A stretch of 64,000 bases of DNA, from contig NBBA01000020.1 in the NCBI GenBank assembly GCA_002794785.1, positions 1 through 64,000 of the forward strand, written 5' to 3'. Numbering within the stretch: the stretch's first letter is position 1; each line of letters opens with the position of its first letter. Positions 31,892 to 44,243 of this stretch are shown piece by piece. The position numbers and the translations under genes were made by a program. Below the pieces are notes generated by a model. The model was not told the DNA's origin, did not search any database, and worked only from the letters and a program-made list of their open reading frames with translations. Source of the DNA: Coniferiporia sulphurascens. Its lineage: Eukaryota; Basidiomycota; Agaricomycetes; Hymenochaetales; Hymenochaetaceae.

Positions 31892-32221
31892 TAGAGACAC
31901 TCTCTATCTTGCAGTGGAATGCCGCCTGCTCACTAGCAGCGATACACTCCCTAATCCCTGTCCTTACAGCTGACCCCTCCCCCCCACACCTAATTCTTAT
32001 TCAGGAACCATCCTGGTACCAAATAGGCCTGCAACCCTCACTCACTGACCCAACCAGCACCCCGGTCATCAACGTCCCCACCATCCCAGGATATGTACCA
32101 GTCCTACCACCAGAGGTTCATCCTTGGGTGGTCACGTATGTATCCAGGGCCCTCCCTCATACCTCCTGGTCTATTCTTGGAGCCGCATCACACGGCACCG
32201 ACATACTGACAGTGGAGGTAT

Positions 32222-32477
32222 TATTAAATAAATATAATGAATGAACTAAATATAAAGGTGGTCATATGAACAACCATCTTACTAAGTAAACGATAACGCA
32301 AAGATAACGCCATATGATAGGAGCTATGATAGTTATAGTATATGTAGCCCACGGTAGATGTATATAAGGAGAGCTGGTCTCTACCATGAAATACATTGGT
32401 TTACACTGATAACCCACTTCGCCTGACCTACTACCACTGCACCTCACCATCTACCACAACGTGCGTAGATTTTAAGA
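32222..32477 (+). mobile_element. Element C1: 256-bp solo-LTR-like or MITE-like insertion
   Basis: AT-rich unit starting TATTAAATAAATATAA and ending TAGATTTTAAGA, inserted in E10 ORF2 with the perfect 5-bp duplication GGTAT (32217-32221 and 32478-32482). It contains TGTATATAAGG (near 32368), a TATA-like box about 105 bp from its right edge. It has no TG...CA ends. The TATA position and 5-bp TSD suggest an LTR; a non-autonomous DNA element is the alternative. Orientation shown is that of the TATA box. Confidence 0.75.
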
Positions 32478-35400
32478 GGTATGATCCCAACTCACCCTCT
32501 GGGTGTGCAACTACTATGGCATGCACCCCCAGATCGAGAGAATGCCTCCTCCCAGTACCCAGGTGAGTCCTTCCTATTTTCACTCCCCTTGGCACTAGCC
32601 ACCACTCTACTCGTGGCAGGTGACTTCAACTGTCGCCACCACACGTGGTCCAAATTCCCTGTCCCACGATGAGACAACTTGGCGGTGCAACCCCTCAATG
32701 ACTTTTTCTGTGGACACAGCCTGGCGCCTGCCCACCTCCCTGACTCGGACTCATGGCCTGATGGCAATCACCATTGGTGCCCCATTGACATGATCTGGGC
32801 CCCATCCACAGTCAACACCAACTCTATTTTAGATACAGCTACCTCCGACCCCTCACTGCTGTCCAACCACACCATCCTGCGATGGTCACTGCCATTTCGG
32901 CCCCCCCCTCTTGTCCTAAAGACACACTGGCTGCTCCCAGCTGACAAGGAGGAATGGACCAACATCGCCTTCCCTCTACTTGAAGAAGCCTTCCGCCTCC
33001 TGGGGCTCAACACCCATGCCCTGGACATCAAAGCGAAGGCGGTCATCGACTCTATGGTCGCTGCCCTCCAGCTGTTCACCCACCTCTCCAAGCTGTTGAA
33101 AATGGAAGTCCCATGGTGGTCACCCCACTGCAAGACCCTCCTAACTGCCATTACAATGGCCACCACCCCCCTCCAGCATTCCTCAGCTAGACGTGCCTTC
33201 AAGAGAGGCGTTAGGATGGCCAAACGGCAGTTCTACACTGATCAGGCATCAGAAGCGGATGCCTCCAACATCTGGAACTGGGCCAAGTGTGGCCTTGGAA
33301 ACCAACCCACCCCTATCCCCTCCCTAAAATGACGAGATGGCTCCTTCACCCAGATGGATGATGAGAAAGGTGAGCTCTTCTGCAAGACTTTCTTCATGCC
33401 CCCCCCACCCCAGGCACCAGCCAACACTCCACCGCCACCACCCCAACCAGCTGCCCTGCTCATTCTCCTCACGGAGCTTACAGGGGCACTGGCCGACACA
33501 TCCAACTTGTCGGCTCCGGGCCTCTCAGGAATAGGTTACCACCCCCTTAAATGGGTAGTGGATGCCTACCCCAATGAGATCCTATCGCTTTTCAATGACT
33601 GCCTTTGCTTGGGGCACCACCCCAAGTGTTGGTGGATGGCAAAAGTGGTGATGCTCAGGAAGCCGAACAAGAAGGACCCCTTTTCGCCATGTTCATACCA
33701 GCCCATCACCCTCGAGGAGACCCTAGGGAAACTCCTTGAAAAGATAATCGCTAACCGGCTCCAGTTCCTTGCTAACATGTGGGACTGGCTGCCACCCAAC
33801 CAATACGGGGGGGCTTCAAGGCCATTCAGTCTATGACACCGCCCAACACCTTTTACAGATTGCAGAACAAGCCCACTCAGAGGGCCTTGTCTGCTCAGTC
33901 CTAGCAGTCGACATCCAGGGCTTCTTCAACTTGGTTCACCCCCAACTCCTCCACCAGCAATTGCTGGACCTCAGTTGTGCACCCAACATGGCCAACTGGT
34001 GTTTGTCCTTCATGATGGACTGGCAGGTTGCAGTCGCCTTCGACAGCACCACCCTCCCTACAGCACCTAAACCTGACTTCAGCACCCCCCAAGGATCGCT
34101 GGTCTCCCCCATCCTGTCAATGATATTTGCAGGTGTGGTCCTCCAGCACTTTCACCAAGCCGGCACCACCGCCTTAGCATATGTTGATGACCACTTACTA
34201 ATCTGTGCAGGCCCCTCAGTGGCATCCAACTGCCTTGCCCTCGCCCACACCTACCACCAACTTGACACCCTCTTCGGCACCATTGGTCTCAACATTGAAG
34301 CTGCCAAGATGGAGTGCCTCCACTTCCACCCCCCTTGGTGACATACTGGCTATAATGGCTGGGACACCGCCAGGGTCCAGGTTGACCCCAACACCCTGAT
34401 CCACCCCTCAATCCCATTAAGATGGCTGGGGATATGGTGGGACCTGGGCCTCTCCTTCAAGCCCCATGTTGAGTGCATGCACTCCAAGGGGCTCTCTACT
34501 CTCGCTGCCCTCCGCATCCTTGGCAACACCCAACACGGCATCTCGGCCCCCCTCCTCTGCCACCTATACACCTCCTGCATTCAATCAGTCCTTGCCTGGG
34601 GCGCACCAGTGTGGTACCATGGCTGCTGCCAAAAAACCCTGGTAAACCGCCTTCAGACCATGCAAAACACGGCCTGCTGCTGGATTTTGGGCATCCTTAA
34701 AGGCACCTCCCCCCATGCCACCAATTTCCTTTGCTCTGTTCCCCCTCTCTCTTTCTACTTTGAGTATATAAAGATGACCCATTCTCTGCACCTTTGGCGC
34801 ACCCCTCACTCTATTGGCCAGAAACTTTTTAAAAACATAGCTAATAGACCCTTCTCCCTTTCTTTGCAGGTCTGAGCCCCCCAGGTTCAACAGGTCCCTG
34901 CATACACACATCCCCCATGGATGGACCCCCTGGCCTTCACCAATGGCTGAGTCCACTTCACCACCCCCATCACCCTGGTCAGCACCAACACTCACAAGCA
35001 ATTTGTGAGCACCATGTGGGCCTTAGGCTCCACCCCCCATGTCCAGGTATTCACAGATGGCTCTCATATCGACAATAAGTTGGGCTCTGCCATCTGCGCA
35101 ATGCTGGGCCCCACCCGCCTCTGGTCATGCCGACTGGAGTCCCCCAACTGTGCTACAGCCACAGATCCAGAGGAGTTCTCCCTCGCCACAGCCCCAGGCT
35201 GGGTAGCGCGCCGCCTCCCAGCCCAACTGCGTGTCGCATCGGACCTTTTCTTCCTGTCTGATTCGCTGACTGCCCTGCACCTTTTCTGCATGTGGGCAGC
35301 CACCCCAGGCGCCCACCTCCTTCACATCTGGAAAGCAGGTGTGGAGACTCTGCTGGACTCGTACCCCCAGCTCACCATTCATTTTGTATGGTGCCCTGGT

Positions 35401-35641
35401 CACTTGGACATCCCTGGCAATGAATGGGCTGACACGGAAGTGAAACTGGCGACGGAGCTCCTGCCATCTGACCTCAAGCCCTCCACCTCCGCGCTAAAGG
35501 AAGTCGCCATCCGCACCCTCATGGACTGGTGGACCCTCTTGCTCGCATGCCCCCTAGCCTCGACCGCTGACAAATACTTAGCGGTCCATGGCCTCCCCTC
35601 ACACTGACCTCGAAAGCTACTCATGCATTCAGTCAACCACC

Positions 35642-36200
35642 TGTTAAGCTCAATGGTTACGCGGTGATCGACGTCGGAGTTTCCTGATCGTCGGAACTGA
35701 TGGTACAGCAACGGGGCTTCCTAGATGTCGTAAGTCGAAGGTGATCATCGGTGGGGCTTCCTGATCGACGATGTGGACGCGGTAGGCTTCTTATAGCAAG
35801 TCGGGTTATGACAGAGCGACTAATGGTCAAGTAGCGCACAGTAGACGGGTGGTAGCAGATAATGGGCTTGTATGAACAAAGAGCACAAGCTTAGGGCTTG
35901 TGCTACTGAAGTTACATGCTTATATGCTACTCTATGTGTTTGTTACTGTAGGGTCGTGTATTAGTATGTTTACATGACTATGGAAGGTCATGGAAACCCC
36001 AAGGAGTGTCTTGGTAATACAAGTGAAGGTATCAGTAAGCAAAGCACGTCATGATGGTGCGAGAAGGCGTCATCATGGCGTCTTATGGCGTATGGTAAAT
36101 AAGGATGAGTAAGGCAGAGAAATGGGGGAGTTGCGCTGACTGGTGATGACGAAAGGGAAGTGAGTCAGCACGGTAGGAAAAGTAACGGAAAATTGTAACA
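35642..36200 (-). mobile_element. LTR-B4: solo LTR, 559 bp, minus strand
   Basis: Reverse-oriented copy: TGTTAAGCTC at the left and TTGTAACA at the right. Perfect duplication CCACC (35637-35641 and 36201-36205). Hairpin and TATA-like motifs are in the same relative places as in LTR-B1. Sits in the RNase H part of E10 ORF2. Confidence 0.92.
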
Positions 36201-37039
36201 CCACCCACAAACCGAGCTATCTGCAGTTGCCCAGGTCCTCTGCCACACCGGTCCCTACGGGGGCTAGTGGCTGAGTTTTGACTTAGCCTACCAGCGCAGG
36301 CATGGCCTGATTTCGCATTGCAGGTGGCACAGCCACCCCCCATGGCCCATGCAGTCAACCACCCACATCCTAGGCAGCTGTAGCACTTTCCACCCATGGA
36401 TACAACATGTATGGCCACCTTGGGACCCTCTCCCAGTCCACCACTCAGAGTGGGCTGATGAAAACTGCCTCCCAGTTTTGCACTGCTGGCTAAAGCTGAT
36501 GGGGCACCTTAACCGCCTTTCTGACCATGCCACAGGCGCCATCTGGCTTTCTTTCGCTGCAATGGCCCTAGACGGCCACCCAACTGACGAGGATATGGAC
36601 TTGGACCTCCTACAGGATTACATGTGTCATATGCTTGGACCTCAAACTCGGGACTTGGACCCAGCCCTTTTGGAGCTATCAGGTATGCTCCCTCCCTTTC
36701 CCTCTGATTAGTGCCTGCCTTTCAAATTCCTACCGATACATCTCGGCCAGCACTCTCACCCTCCCTTTCCACTTCTAAGCTCCCTACTTTAACCTGCCAT
36801 TATCTGCTTGGTTTGTTCATAGTGATATGTATCCCTCCCTCTACTGTCCCTCTTACTAAATAGGGGCTCTTTCCACCTCGGCACCCTTTCAGGGAGCAGA
36901 GCCCCCACCCAGTTTTGTGCAATGCACAATGACGGGTGCCTCCATTGTTATGTAGTTAGGGCCCCCCCTTGGGGGGGCAGCTTGTAATTATGTAATACTG
37001 CAGGAATAATTTTAAAAAAAAAAAAGGCATCCAACTGCC

Positions 37040-38951
37040 ACGCTCTCGCCCACACCTACCACCAACTCGACACACTCTTCGGCACCATCGGTCTTAACAT
37101 CGAAGCTGCCAAGACAGAGTGCCTCCACTTCCACCCTCCTTGGTGACACACTGGCTATAATGGCTGGGACACTGCCGGGGTCCAGGTTGCCCCTGACACC
37201 CTGATCCGCCCCTCAATCCCACTGTGGTGGTTGGGGATTTGGTGGGACCCGGGCCTCTCCTTCAAACCCCATGTCGAGTGCATGCGCTCCAAGGGGCTGT
37301 CCACACTAGCCGCCCTCCACATCCTGGGCAACACCCAACATGGTATCTCGGCCCTACTCCTCTGCCGCCTCTATACCTCCTGCGTCTGCTCCATCCTGTC
37401 ATGGGGGGCACCAGTATGGTATCATGGCTGCCGCCAAAAAACACTGGTAAACCGCCTCCAGGCCATCCAAAACATGGCTTGCCACTGGATTCTAGGCATC
37501 TTCAAAGGTGCCTCCCCCATTCAACAAATTTTCTTTGCTCTGTTCCCCCTCTCTCTTTCTATTTTGAATATATAAAGACCACCCATTCACTGCGCCTATG
37601 GCACACCCCCCACTCCATTGACTGGAAATTATTTAAAAACGTAGCTGATAGACTTTTCTCCCTTTCTCTGCAGGTCCGAGCCCCTCGGGTTCAACAGGTC
37701 CCTGCATACATGCATCCCCCATGGACGGATCCTCTGGCCTTTACTCAGGGCCATGTCTGCTTTACCACCCCCACCACTCTGGTTAGCGCCGACACCCGAA
37801 AATCATTCATAACTGCCGTGTGCCAACTCGGCCTCACCCCCCATGTCCAGGTATTCACAGATGGCTCCCACATTGACAAGAAGTCGGGCTCGGCCATCTG
37901 CACTATGCTCGGCCATACCCGCCTCTGGTCTTGCCGACTGGAGTCCCCCACCCGTGCCACAGCCATGGATGCCGAGGAATTCTCCCTCGCCATGGCCCTG
38001 GGCTGGGTAGCACGCCACCTCCCAGTGCAACTGTGTGTCACATTGGACATTTTCTTTTTGTCTGATTTGCTGACCACCCTCCACCTTTTCTGCACTTGGG
38101 CCACTGCCCCTGGCGCCTACCTCCTCCACATTTGGAAAGCAGGTGTGGAGACTCTGATGGATTCGTACCCCCAGCTCACCATTCATTTCGTATGGTGCCC
38201 CGGCCACTCGGACATCCCTGGCAATGAATGGGCTGACACAGAAGTGAAACTGGTGACAGAGCTCCCCCCATCCAACCTCAAACCCTCCACCTCAGTGCTA
38301 AAGGAGGTCACTGTCCGCACCCTCATGGAACAGTGGACGTTCTCGCTTGCCCACCCCCTTGCCTCGACCATCGACAAATATTTGGCAGTACATGGCCTCC
38401 CCTCCTGCCGACCTCGAAAACTGCTCATGCATTCAGTCGACCACCCACACCACAAGCTATCCACAGTCGCACAGGTCCTCTGCCATGCCGGTCCCTATGG
38501 GGGTTACTGGCTGAGTTTTGACTCAGCCTACTGATGCAGGCATGGCCTGATCTCGCATTGCAGGTGGCACAACCACCCCCCCTGGCCCACGCAGTCGACC
38601 ACCCACATCCTGGGCGGCTGCAGCACTTTCCACCCGTGGATACAACGTGTGTGGCCACCTCAGGACCCTCTCCCAGTCCACCACTCAGAGTGGGCTGATG
38701 AAAACCACCTCCCAGTTCTGCGTCGTTGGCTTAGGCTGATGGGGCACCTAAACCACCTCTCCAGCCAGACCTCCAGAGCCATCCAGCTAGCCTTTGCTGC
38801 GATGGACCTCGATGGCCACCCAACCGATGAGGATATGGACTTGGACCTCCTAAGGGATTACATACATTGTATGCTCAGACCACGAACCCAGGACTCAGAC
38901 CTAGCCCTTTTGGAGCTCTCAGGTATGCTCCCTCCTTTTCCTTCAGATTAG
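37040..38951 (+). pseudogene. E9 ORF2 C-terminal part: post-RT and RNase H
   Basis: Resumes E9 after E10. A TGA near 37144 and a frame change near 37520 (loss in a C run plus local rearrangement) break it. The next frame runs openly through FTDGSHIDKKSGSA and NEWAD to TGA 38532-38534, then continues to FPSD-TAG at 38951. The RNase H motif SDSL reads SDLL. Confidence 0.82.
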
Positions 38952-39277
38952 TGCCTGTCTTTTGGATTCCTATGGATACATCTCGGCCGGCACTCTTGCC
39001 CTCCCTTTCCATTTCTAAGCTTCCTACTTTAACCTGCCCTTAGCCACTTGGTTTGTTCATAGTGATATGTATTCCTCCTACTACCCTTTTTCTTACTCAA
39101 TAGGGGCTCTTCACACTTCAGCACCCATTTGGGAGCAGAGCCCCCACCCAGTTTTGTGTGATGTGCGATGACAGGCGCCTCCATTGTTATGTAGTTAGGG
39201 CCCCCCCTCCAGGGGGGCAGCTTGTAATTATGTAATACTGCAGGAATAATTAAATAAAAAATAAAAAATAAAAAAAA

Positions 39278-39488
39278 CTTAATGGCCAATCATTGTAAGT
39301 CATGCACATACTGTACAAATGATGCAGTCGAAGGAGATGCCTGCCCCCACTCCCGCCACTGTGCTAACTGCCAGGGCAACCACCCCACCACCCTTCCCAC
39401 CTGCCTGAAAAAGAAGCACTTCCATGCTATCGATTCTGCCCTCCAGGTAGAAGAGGACACTGATGCCTTCATGGAGGAGGACCAATGA
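39278..39488 (+). pseudogene. E11 ORF1 C-terminal fragment
   Basis: About 68 open codons ending VEEDTDAFMEEDQ-TGA, with the last two Cys/His clusters of the knuckle region. Too short to function; useful as a marker of the divergent ORF1 type. Confidence 0.75.
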
Positions 39489-39564
39489 GTGCACAAATCT
39501 GTGTACTCCAGTGGAACACCACCTGCTCACTAGTGGCGATTCATTCCTTAATTCCCATCCTTAC
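39485..39564 (+). pseudogene. E11 ORF2 start
   Basis: ATG overlaps the ORF1 stop. It encodes SAQICVLQWNTTCSLVAIHSLIP-type sequence, the first strand and the QWN motif of the endonuclease, and is then cut by the E12 tail. Confidence 0.7.
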
Positions 39565-42161
39565 TTTTTTTTTTTTTTTTTAAATTATTATTCCTGCAGT
39601 ATTACATAATTACAAGCTGCCCCCCTGGAGGGGGGCCCTAACTACATAACAACGGAGGCGCCCATCATCACACAACACATGAAACTGGGTGGGGGCCCTG
39701 CTCCCCGAAGGGTGCCAAAGTGTGGAGGGCCCCTATTAGTACAAAACAGAAGAAGAGGGAGGAATACATATCACTATGACAGTACCAAGTGGATGAGGGC
39801 AGGCAAAGGAGGTAGTTTAGAATGGGGAAAGGGAGGGTGAGAGCACTGGCTGAGACATACAATTAGGAGTCTGAAAGGCAGTCACAAATCAGAGAGAAAG
39901 GGTGGGAGCATACCTGAAAGCTCCAAGAGAGCCGGGTCCGAGTCCTGGGTACGGGGTCCGAGCATACAATGCATGTAGTCCTGAAGGAGGTCCAAGTCCA
40001 TGTCCTCGTTGGTAGGGTGGCCATCTAGTTCCATCGCAGTGAAAGCCAAGTGGATAGCACCTGAGGTTCTGTCAGAGAGGCAGTTCAGATGCCCCATCAG
40101 CCTAAGCCAGCGGCACAGAACTGGGATAAGGTTTTCCTCAGCCCATTCAGAGTGGTGGACTGGGAGGGGGGCTTTGGCTGGCCATATGCACCGAGTCCAA
40201 GGTTGGAAAGTGGTGCACCCACCTAAAATGTGGGCGGTCATCTGCACAGGCCATGGTGGGTGGTTATGCCACCTGCAGTGGGAGATCAGGCCATGTCTAT
40301 GCCGGTAGGCTGAGTCGAAGCTCAGCCAGTAGCCCCCATAGGGACCGGCGCGGCAGAGGACTTGTGCTACTGCAGAGAGGTGGTGGTGGGGGTGGTCTGC
40401 GGAGTGTATGAGGAGCTTTTGCGGGCAATGGGAGGGGATACTATGCACTGCCAAGTATTTGTTGGTGGTGGAGGCGAGAGGGCGGGCTAGAGACAGTGTC
40501 CACTGTTCGACCAGCATCTTGGTGGCCACCTCTTTGAGTGCGGATATGGAGGGCACAAGTTGTGAGGGGGGGAGCTCTGTGGCGAGTTTGGCTTCGTTGT
40601 TGGCCCATTCATTCCCAGGGACGTCCAAATGACCCGGACACCACATGAAATGAATGGTGAGGCCTGGATGCGAGTCCAGAAGTGTCTCGACCCCCGCCTT
40701 CCAAAGGTGGAGGAGATGGGCACCAGGTATGGCAGCCCAGCTGCGGAAGAGGTTTAGTGCCGTCAGTGAATCGGACAAGAAGAATAAGTCCGATGTGACA
40801 GGCAGGTGGTTGAGGAGGTGGTGTGTGGCCCAGCCCAGTGCGGTGGTGAGTGAGAAGATTTCCACATCTGTTGCAGTGGTGCAGGTGGGGGAGGCGAGAC
40901 AGCAGGACCGAAGTCTGGTTAGGCCATGCATAGCACAGATGGTGGATCCCAAGGCAGTTCCAATGTGTGAGCCATTGGTGAAGACCTGGAGGTGGGGGGT
41001 GGTGCTTAAGTCCAGGGTGGCTTTCATGAACTCCTTACGTGTATCGCCTGTGACTGGAATGGAGGGGAGGGTGAAGGTGACCTGTCCATTTGTGAAGGCA
41101 AGTGGGTCCATCCAAGGGGGATGCATGTATGCAGGGATGGGTTGTACCCAAGGGACTCGAACCTGCAGAGAAAGGGAAAAAGGTCTATTAGTTACATTGT
41201 GGAAACATTTGCGGCCAATAGTGTGTGGGGTGTGCCATAGATGCAGGGAATGGGACATTTTTAAATACTCGAAGTAAAAAGAAAGGGGAGGGACTGAACA
41301 GAGGAAATTAGTAGAGAAAGGTGAGGCGCCTTTGTAGACGCCAAGGATCCACCGGCAGGCTGTGTTTTGCACAGACTGGAGGCAGTTGACCAGGGTTTTC
41401 TGGCGGCAGCTGTGGTACCAGACCGGTGCACCCCATGCCAAGATGGAGCGGACACAGCTGGTGTACAGTCACCGGAGGAGGAGGGCAGATACCCCTCGTT
41501 CTGTGTTGCCTAAGATGCGGAGGGCAGCGAGGGTGGAGAGGCCCTTGGAGCGCATTCACTCCATGTGCGGCTTGAATGTCAGTCCCGGATCCCACCAGAT
41601 GCCGAGCCACCAGAGTGGTCAGGATGGTCAGATGAGGGTGTTAGGGTCGATTTGGATCCCAGCAGTGTCCCAGCCATGATAGCCAGTTTTGTGCCAAGGT
41701 GGATGGAAGTGGAGTGCCTCAGTTTTGGTGGCTTCGATGTTAAGACCAATGTCACTGAAGAGGCTGTCAGGTTGGTGATATGTGTCTGCCAGGCAGCGGC
41801 AGTTGGATGCTACAGAGGGGCCGACACATATTAGTAAGTGGTCATCAATGTATGTGAGCACTGTGGTGCCGGCTTGGTGAAAACGCTGGAGGACCACACC
41901 CACAAAAATTGTTGACAGGATGGGGGAGACTGGTGATCCTTGGGGGGTGCCTAAGTCGGGTTTGGGGGCGGTTGGGAGGGTGGTGCTGTCGAAAGTGACT
42001 GCTACCTGCCTATCTGTCATGAAGGAGAGGCACCAGTCCACCATGTTGGGCGGGCACTGGAGCTCCAGCAATTGTCAATGAAGGAGGTGGGGGTGGACTG
42101 AGTCAAAGAAGCCCTGTATGTCGACCGCAAGGACTGAACACACAAGACCTTTCGAATGGGC
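39565..42161 (-). mobile_element. E12: minus-strand LINE, RT to 3' end
   Basis: A T-rich tail at 39565 abuts E11 ORF2. The element then reads leftward-sense through the 3' UTR, RNase H and post-RT to the RT palm. It is cut at 42161 by the 5' end of E13. The upstream half of E12 is not found on the far side of E13, so a deletion or rearrangement is needed. Confidence 0.85.
39882..42161 (-). pseudogene. E12 ORF2 fragment: RT, post-RT, RNase H (nonsense codons)
   Basis: One frame throughout. RT palm YIDD (near 41847) and PQGSPVSPILSTIF are present. Stops are TGA near 42076 (sibling TGG) and three TGA between 41560 and 41630, of which two replace CGA. From 41441 to 39882 the frame is open for 519 codons and ends LPPFLSDL. 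The RNase H start reads FTNGS (Asp to Asn); SDSL and NEWAN (sibling NEWAD) follow, so two RNase H acidic residues are lost. Confidence 0.85.
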
Positions 42162-42220
42162 CATCCTTCTTGACCAGTAACCACCATCATCTCACTAGTG
42201 TGGGCAGCTAAAACTCCCCC

Positions 42221-44243
42221 ATGTCAGATTACCATGGTGCCCTTCATTGCACAAGACCCTCCATCCCCTTGTCCTCATCGGCTAGCCTAGCCACCACAAG
42301 GGCCGCCAAGGCTGCTGCTAACCTGGCCGCCGAAGCCCTCGTTGCTGCTCGATGTGAAACGACCCCCATACCCTATGCCCAGCCCATCGCCCAGACCCCC
42401 GCCCCAGAATCGTCGCCAGATGCCCTCCGTCTCACCCCCTCCCCTGCCATAGGCATCTCAAACAAGGCTTTCATGAGCATGTTCAAGCAGTTTAGTAGCC
42501 ATCCCCCCTCTGCTGCCTCCAACGTCGTCGAGCCCCATGAATATGACACTGGCCACGAGGAGGACTACCTCCCCAACTCAGACCCATCATACCGGACTCC
42601 ATCGCCTGCCGCCTCCCAAAAGCAGGACGCAATGGCCCTGTCGCCCCATACCCCCCGCCCCCACCCAAACATGGCCCGCAAGCCTCTGGACGGATTTCTG
42701 GATGACCTCACCGACCTGTGCACCGGCTACTTCGAAGCCATGGCCAACACCACTCCCGGCAAAAGCCACAAACAAGCGGTGGCACAACTCCTTGGGCAAA
42801 CGGCTTACATAGCACTCAAGGCACTTGATGCCCTTCACAGGGCCAGGAAGGATGATCTCCACCCGACATGGGCAATGTTCGATGCGATTGTCACCTACCA
42901 GCACACAGGGGAGGGCAGTTTCAACCTCCCATACCCCTTCCAGCCAGCTCGCCCCCAGGAAAGGCCCCCAGCCACCCCCGGACCCCTGCCACCAACCCCA
43001 TGACCCCCGAGATGAAGGCACTGACAGATGCAGTCAAACACCTGACTACTGATGTAGCTTCTATTTCTTGTCAGATGTCCTCCCTCAGCTCTAGGCCCGC
43101 CCCCCAACAACAACAGCAACAACAGCAACAACCAACCCCCCAGGCAACCATCAAGGCTGCCCCCACCTCCTACGCCCAGGTGGCCGCAGCAGCAGCCCCC
43201 CCGACACCCACCAACCCCACCCCAGTGGCACCTGCTGCTGGGGCAGTCATCAACCCAGTGCAAAAGAAGAAGAAGAAGCGCATGTGGCAGGTGCCCCCCC
43301 TCCCACAATGTACACCAAGGACCCAACACTGGTCCTGTCACTGGTCACTGGCCTCTCGGCACACCTCCAGAAACCCGCCATGGTCCTCACAAAAATAGCA
43401 TGTGATTTCTTTGCCTCCCTCCCGACCACAGCCCAAGTTACAGTGCTCTCCTCCTCATTCAACATGAAGGGAAATCTTGTAACCACGTTTGCTCAACACC
43501 CATACTCTGCTAACCCGTCCACAGCCACAATCATTGACCGGCATGTGGAAGCGTTCTCGCACCACATGCATGACAGGTGCACTACCAAAGGGGCTGAGGC
43601 CCCCGAGGTATTCCAACTAACCCCCTCCCACGTTCAGCCTAGGTCTTCCCTGCGGATTTCAATGGTACCCTGCAAGGACTACCACTTCGGCCAGAACGAA
43701 CACACCATCTCCAAGGCCGTCCTCCTGGCCGAAGTCACCAACAACCCGTCACTTCGCCTCCTGGACTTCGTAGTCACCCCCCACTTTGCAGCAACCCCAG
43801 AACACCTGCCCTCCCTGAGCAAGTGCCCGGTGGCCTTCTCCTTCGTTGATCCCAACGGGTCCATTCGAGAGCACCTCCTCAAGTGCCCACAGGTCTGGCT
43901 CTTCGGATCCTCCCTCCACCTCTCTGTGCCTCCCATTTGCCCCAGCCTCACCCAATGTGAGCGCTGCCAAGGCCTCGGACATGGGACCAGGGGGTGCCGT
44001 GCTCAAGCCTGCTGCATGGACTGCGGGGGTAATCATCTTACCCACAACCACTGCAAGAACTGCGCCCACTGCGCCACTGATGCCATGGCCGAAGCTGACC
44101 CATGCCCTCACCCTCACCACTGCACCAACTGCAAAGGCGACCACCCCGCCACCCTCCCATCCTGCCCCAAGAAGAAGTGATACTGCCAAATCCTGGAGGC
44201 CATTGGGGACGAGCCCACCTTCGAACAGATGGAGGAGTCATGA
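42221..44243 (+). pseudogene. E13 ORF1 (Gag-like), frameshifted
   Basis: Three frames are needed: open to about 42970, then a shift (local sequence near PPATPGPLPPTP), a second shift near 43295 in a C run, then open through KDPTLVLSLV and the zinc knuckles (CERCQGLGHGTRGC) to TGA at 44178-44180, where the sibling codon is Arg CGA or Gln. The original stop overlaps the ORF2 ATG at 44240-44243. Sequence is closest to E3. Confidence 0.83.

Larger units (their letters stand above)
31888..36711 (+). pseudogene. E10 ORF2, broken by element C1, LTR-B4 and many stops
   Basis: Pieces: 31888-32221, 32483-35641 and 36206-36711. The start ATG overlaps the ORF1 stop. Lesions include C1 insertion in the endonuclease, a short deletion near 32527, TGA 32670-32672, TGA 33330-33332, a one-base gain in a G run near 33808, TGA near 34341, TGA 34873-34875, TGA near 34950, TGA near 35605 and LTR-B4. 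The SDH motif reads SNH (near 32863). YVDD (near 34180) and FTDGS (near 35050) are intact. Terminates at FPSD-TAG. Confidence 0.85.
29815..37025 (+). mobile_element. E10: full-length LINE inside E9
   Basis: 5' end CATCCTTCTTGACC at 29815; 3' A tail to 37025. Perfect 14-bp duplication GGCATCCAACTGCC (29801-29814 and 37026-37039). Subtracting element C1 and LTR-B4 leaves about 6,386 bp. ORF1 is intact and ORF2 is broken. Confidence 0.95.
27195..39277 (+). mobile_element. E9: LINE interrupted by LTR-B2 and E10
   Basis: Segments: 27195-27696, 28261-29814 and 37040-39277. LTR-B2 has TSD GAGAC and E10 has the perfect 14-bp TSD GGCATCCAACTGCC. The 3' tail (TAAATAAAAAATAAAAAAT-type) abuts ORF1 sequence of E11 at 39278, so E9 probably lies in E11. 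The 5' end is outside the window beyond E8. Confidence 0.85.
39278..39564 (+). mobile_element. E11: LINE fragment, ORF1/ORF2 junction of a divergent subfamily
   Basis: Lies between the E9 tail and the E12 tail, so it is a short exposed piece of an older host copy. The ORF1 end (39278-39488) has knuckle residues HCKSCTYC and HCANCQGNHP with a distinct acidic tail, more like E18 than the other copies. ORF2 starts at 39485 (ATGA overlap) and is cut by E12 after about 26 codons. Confidence 0.8.
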
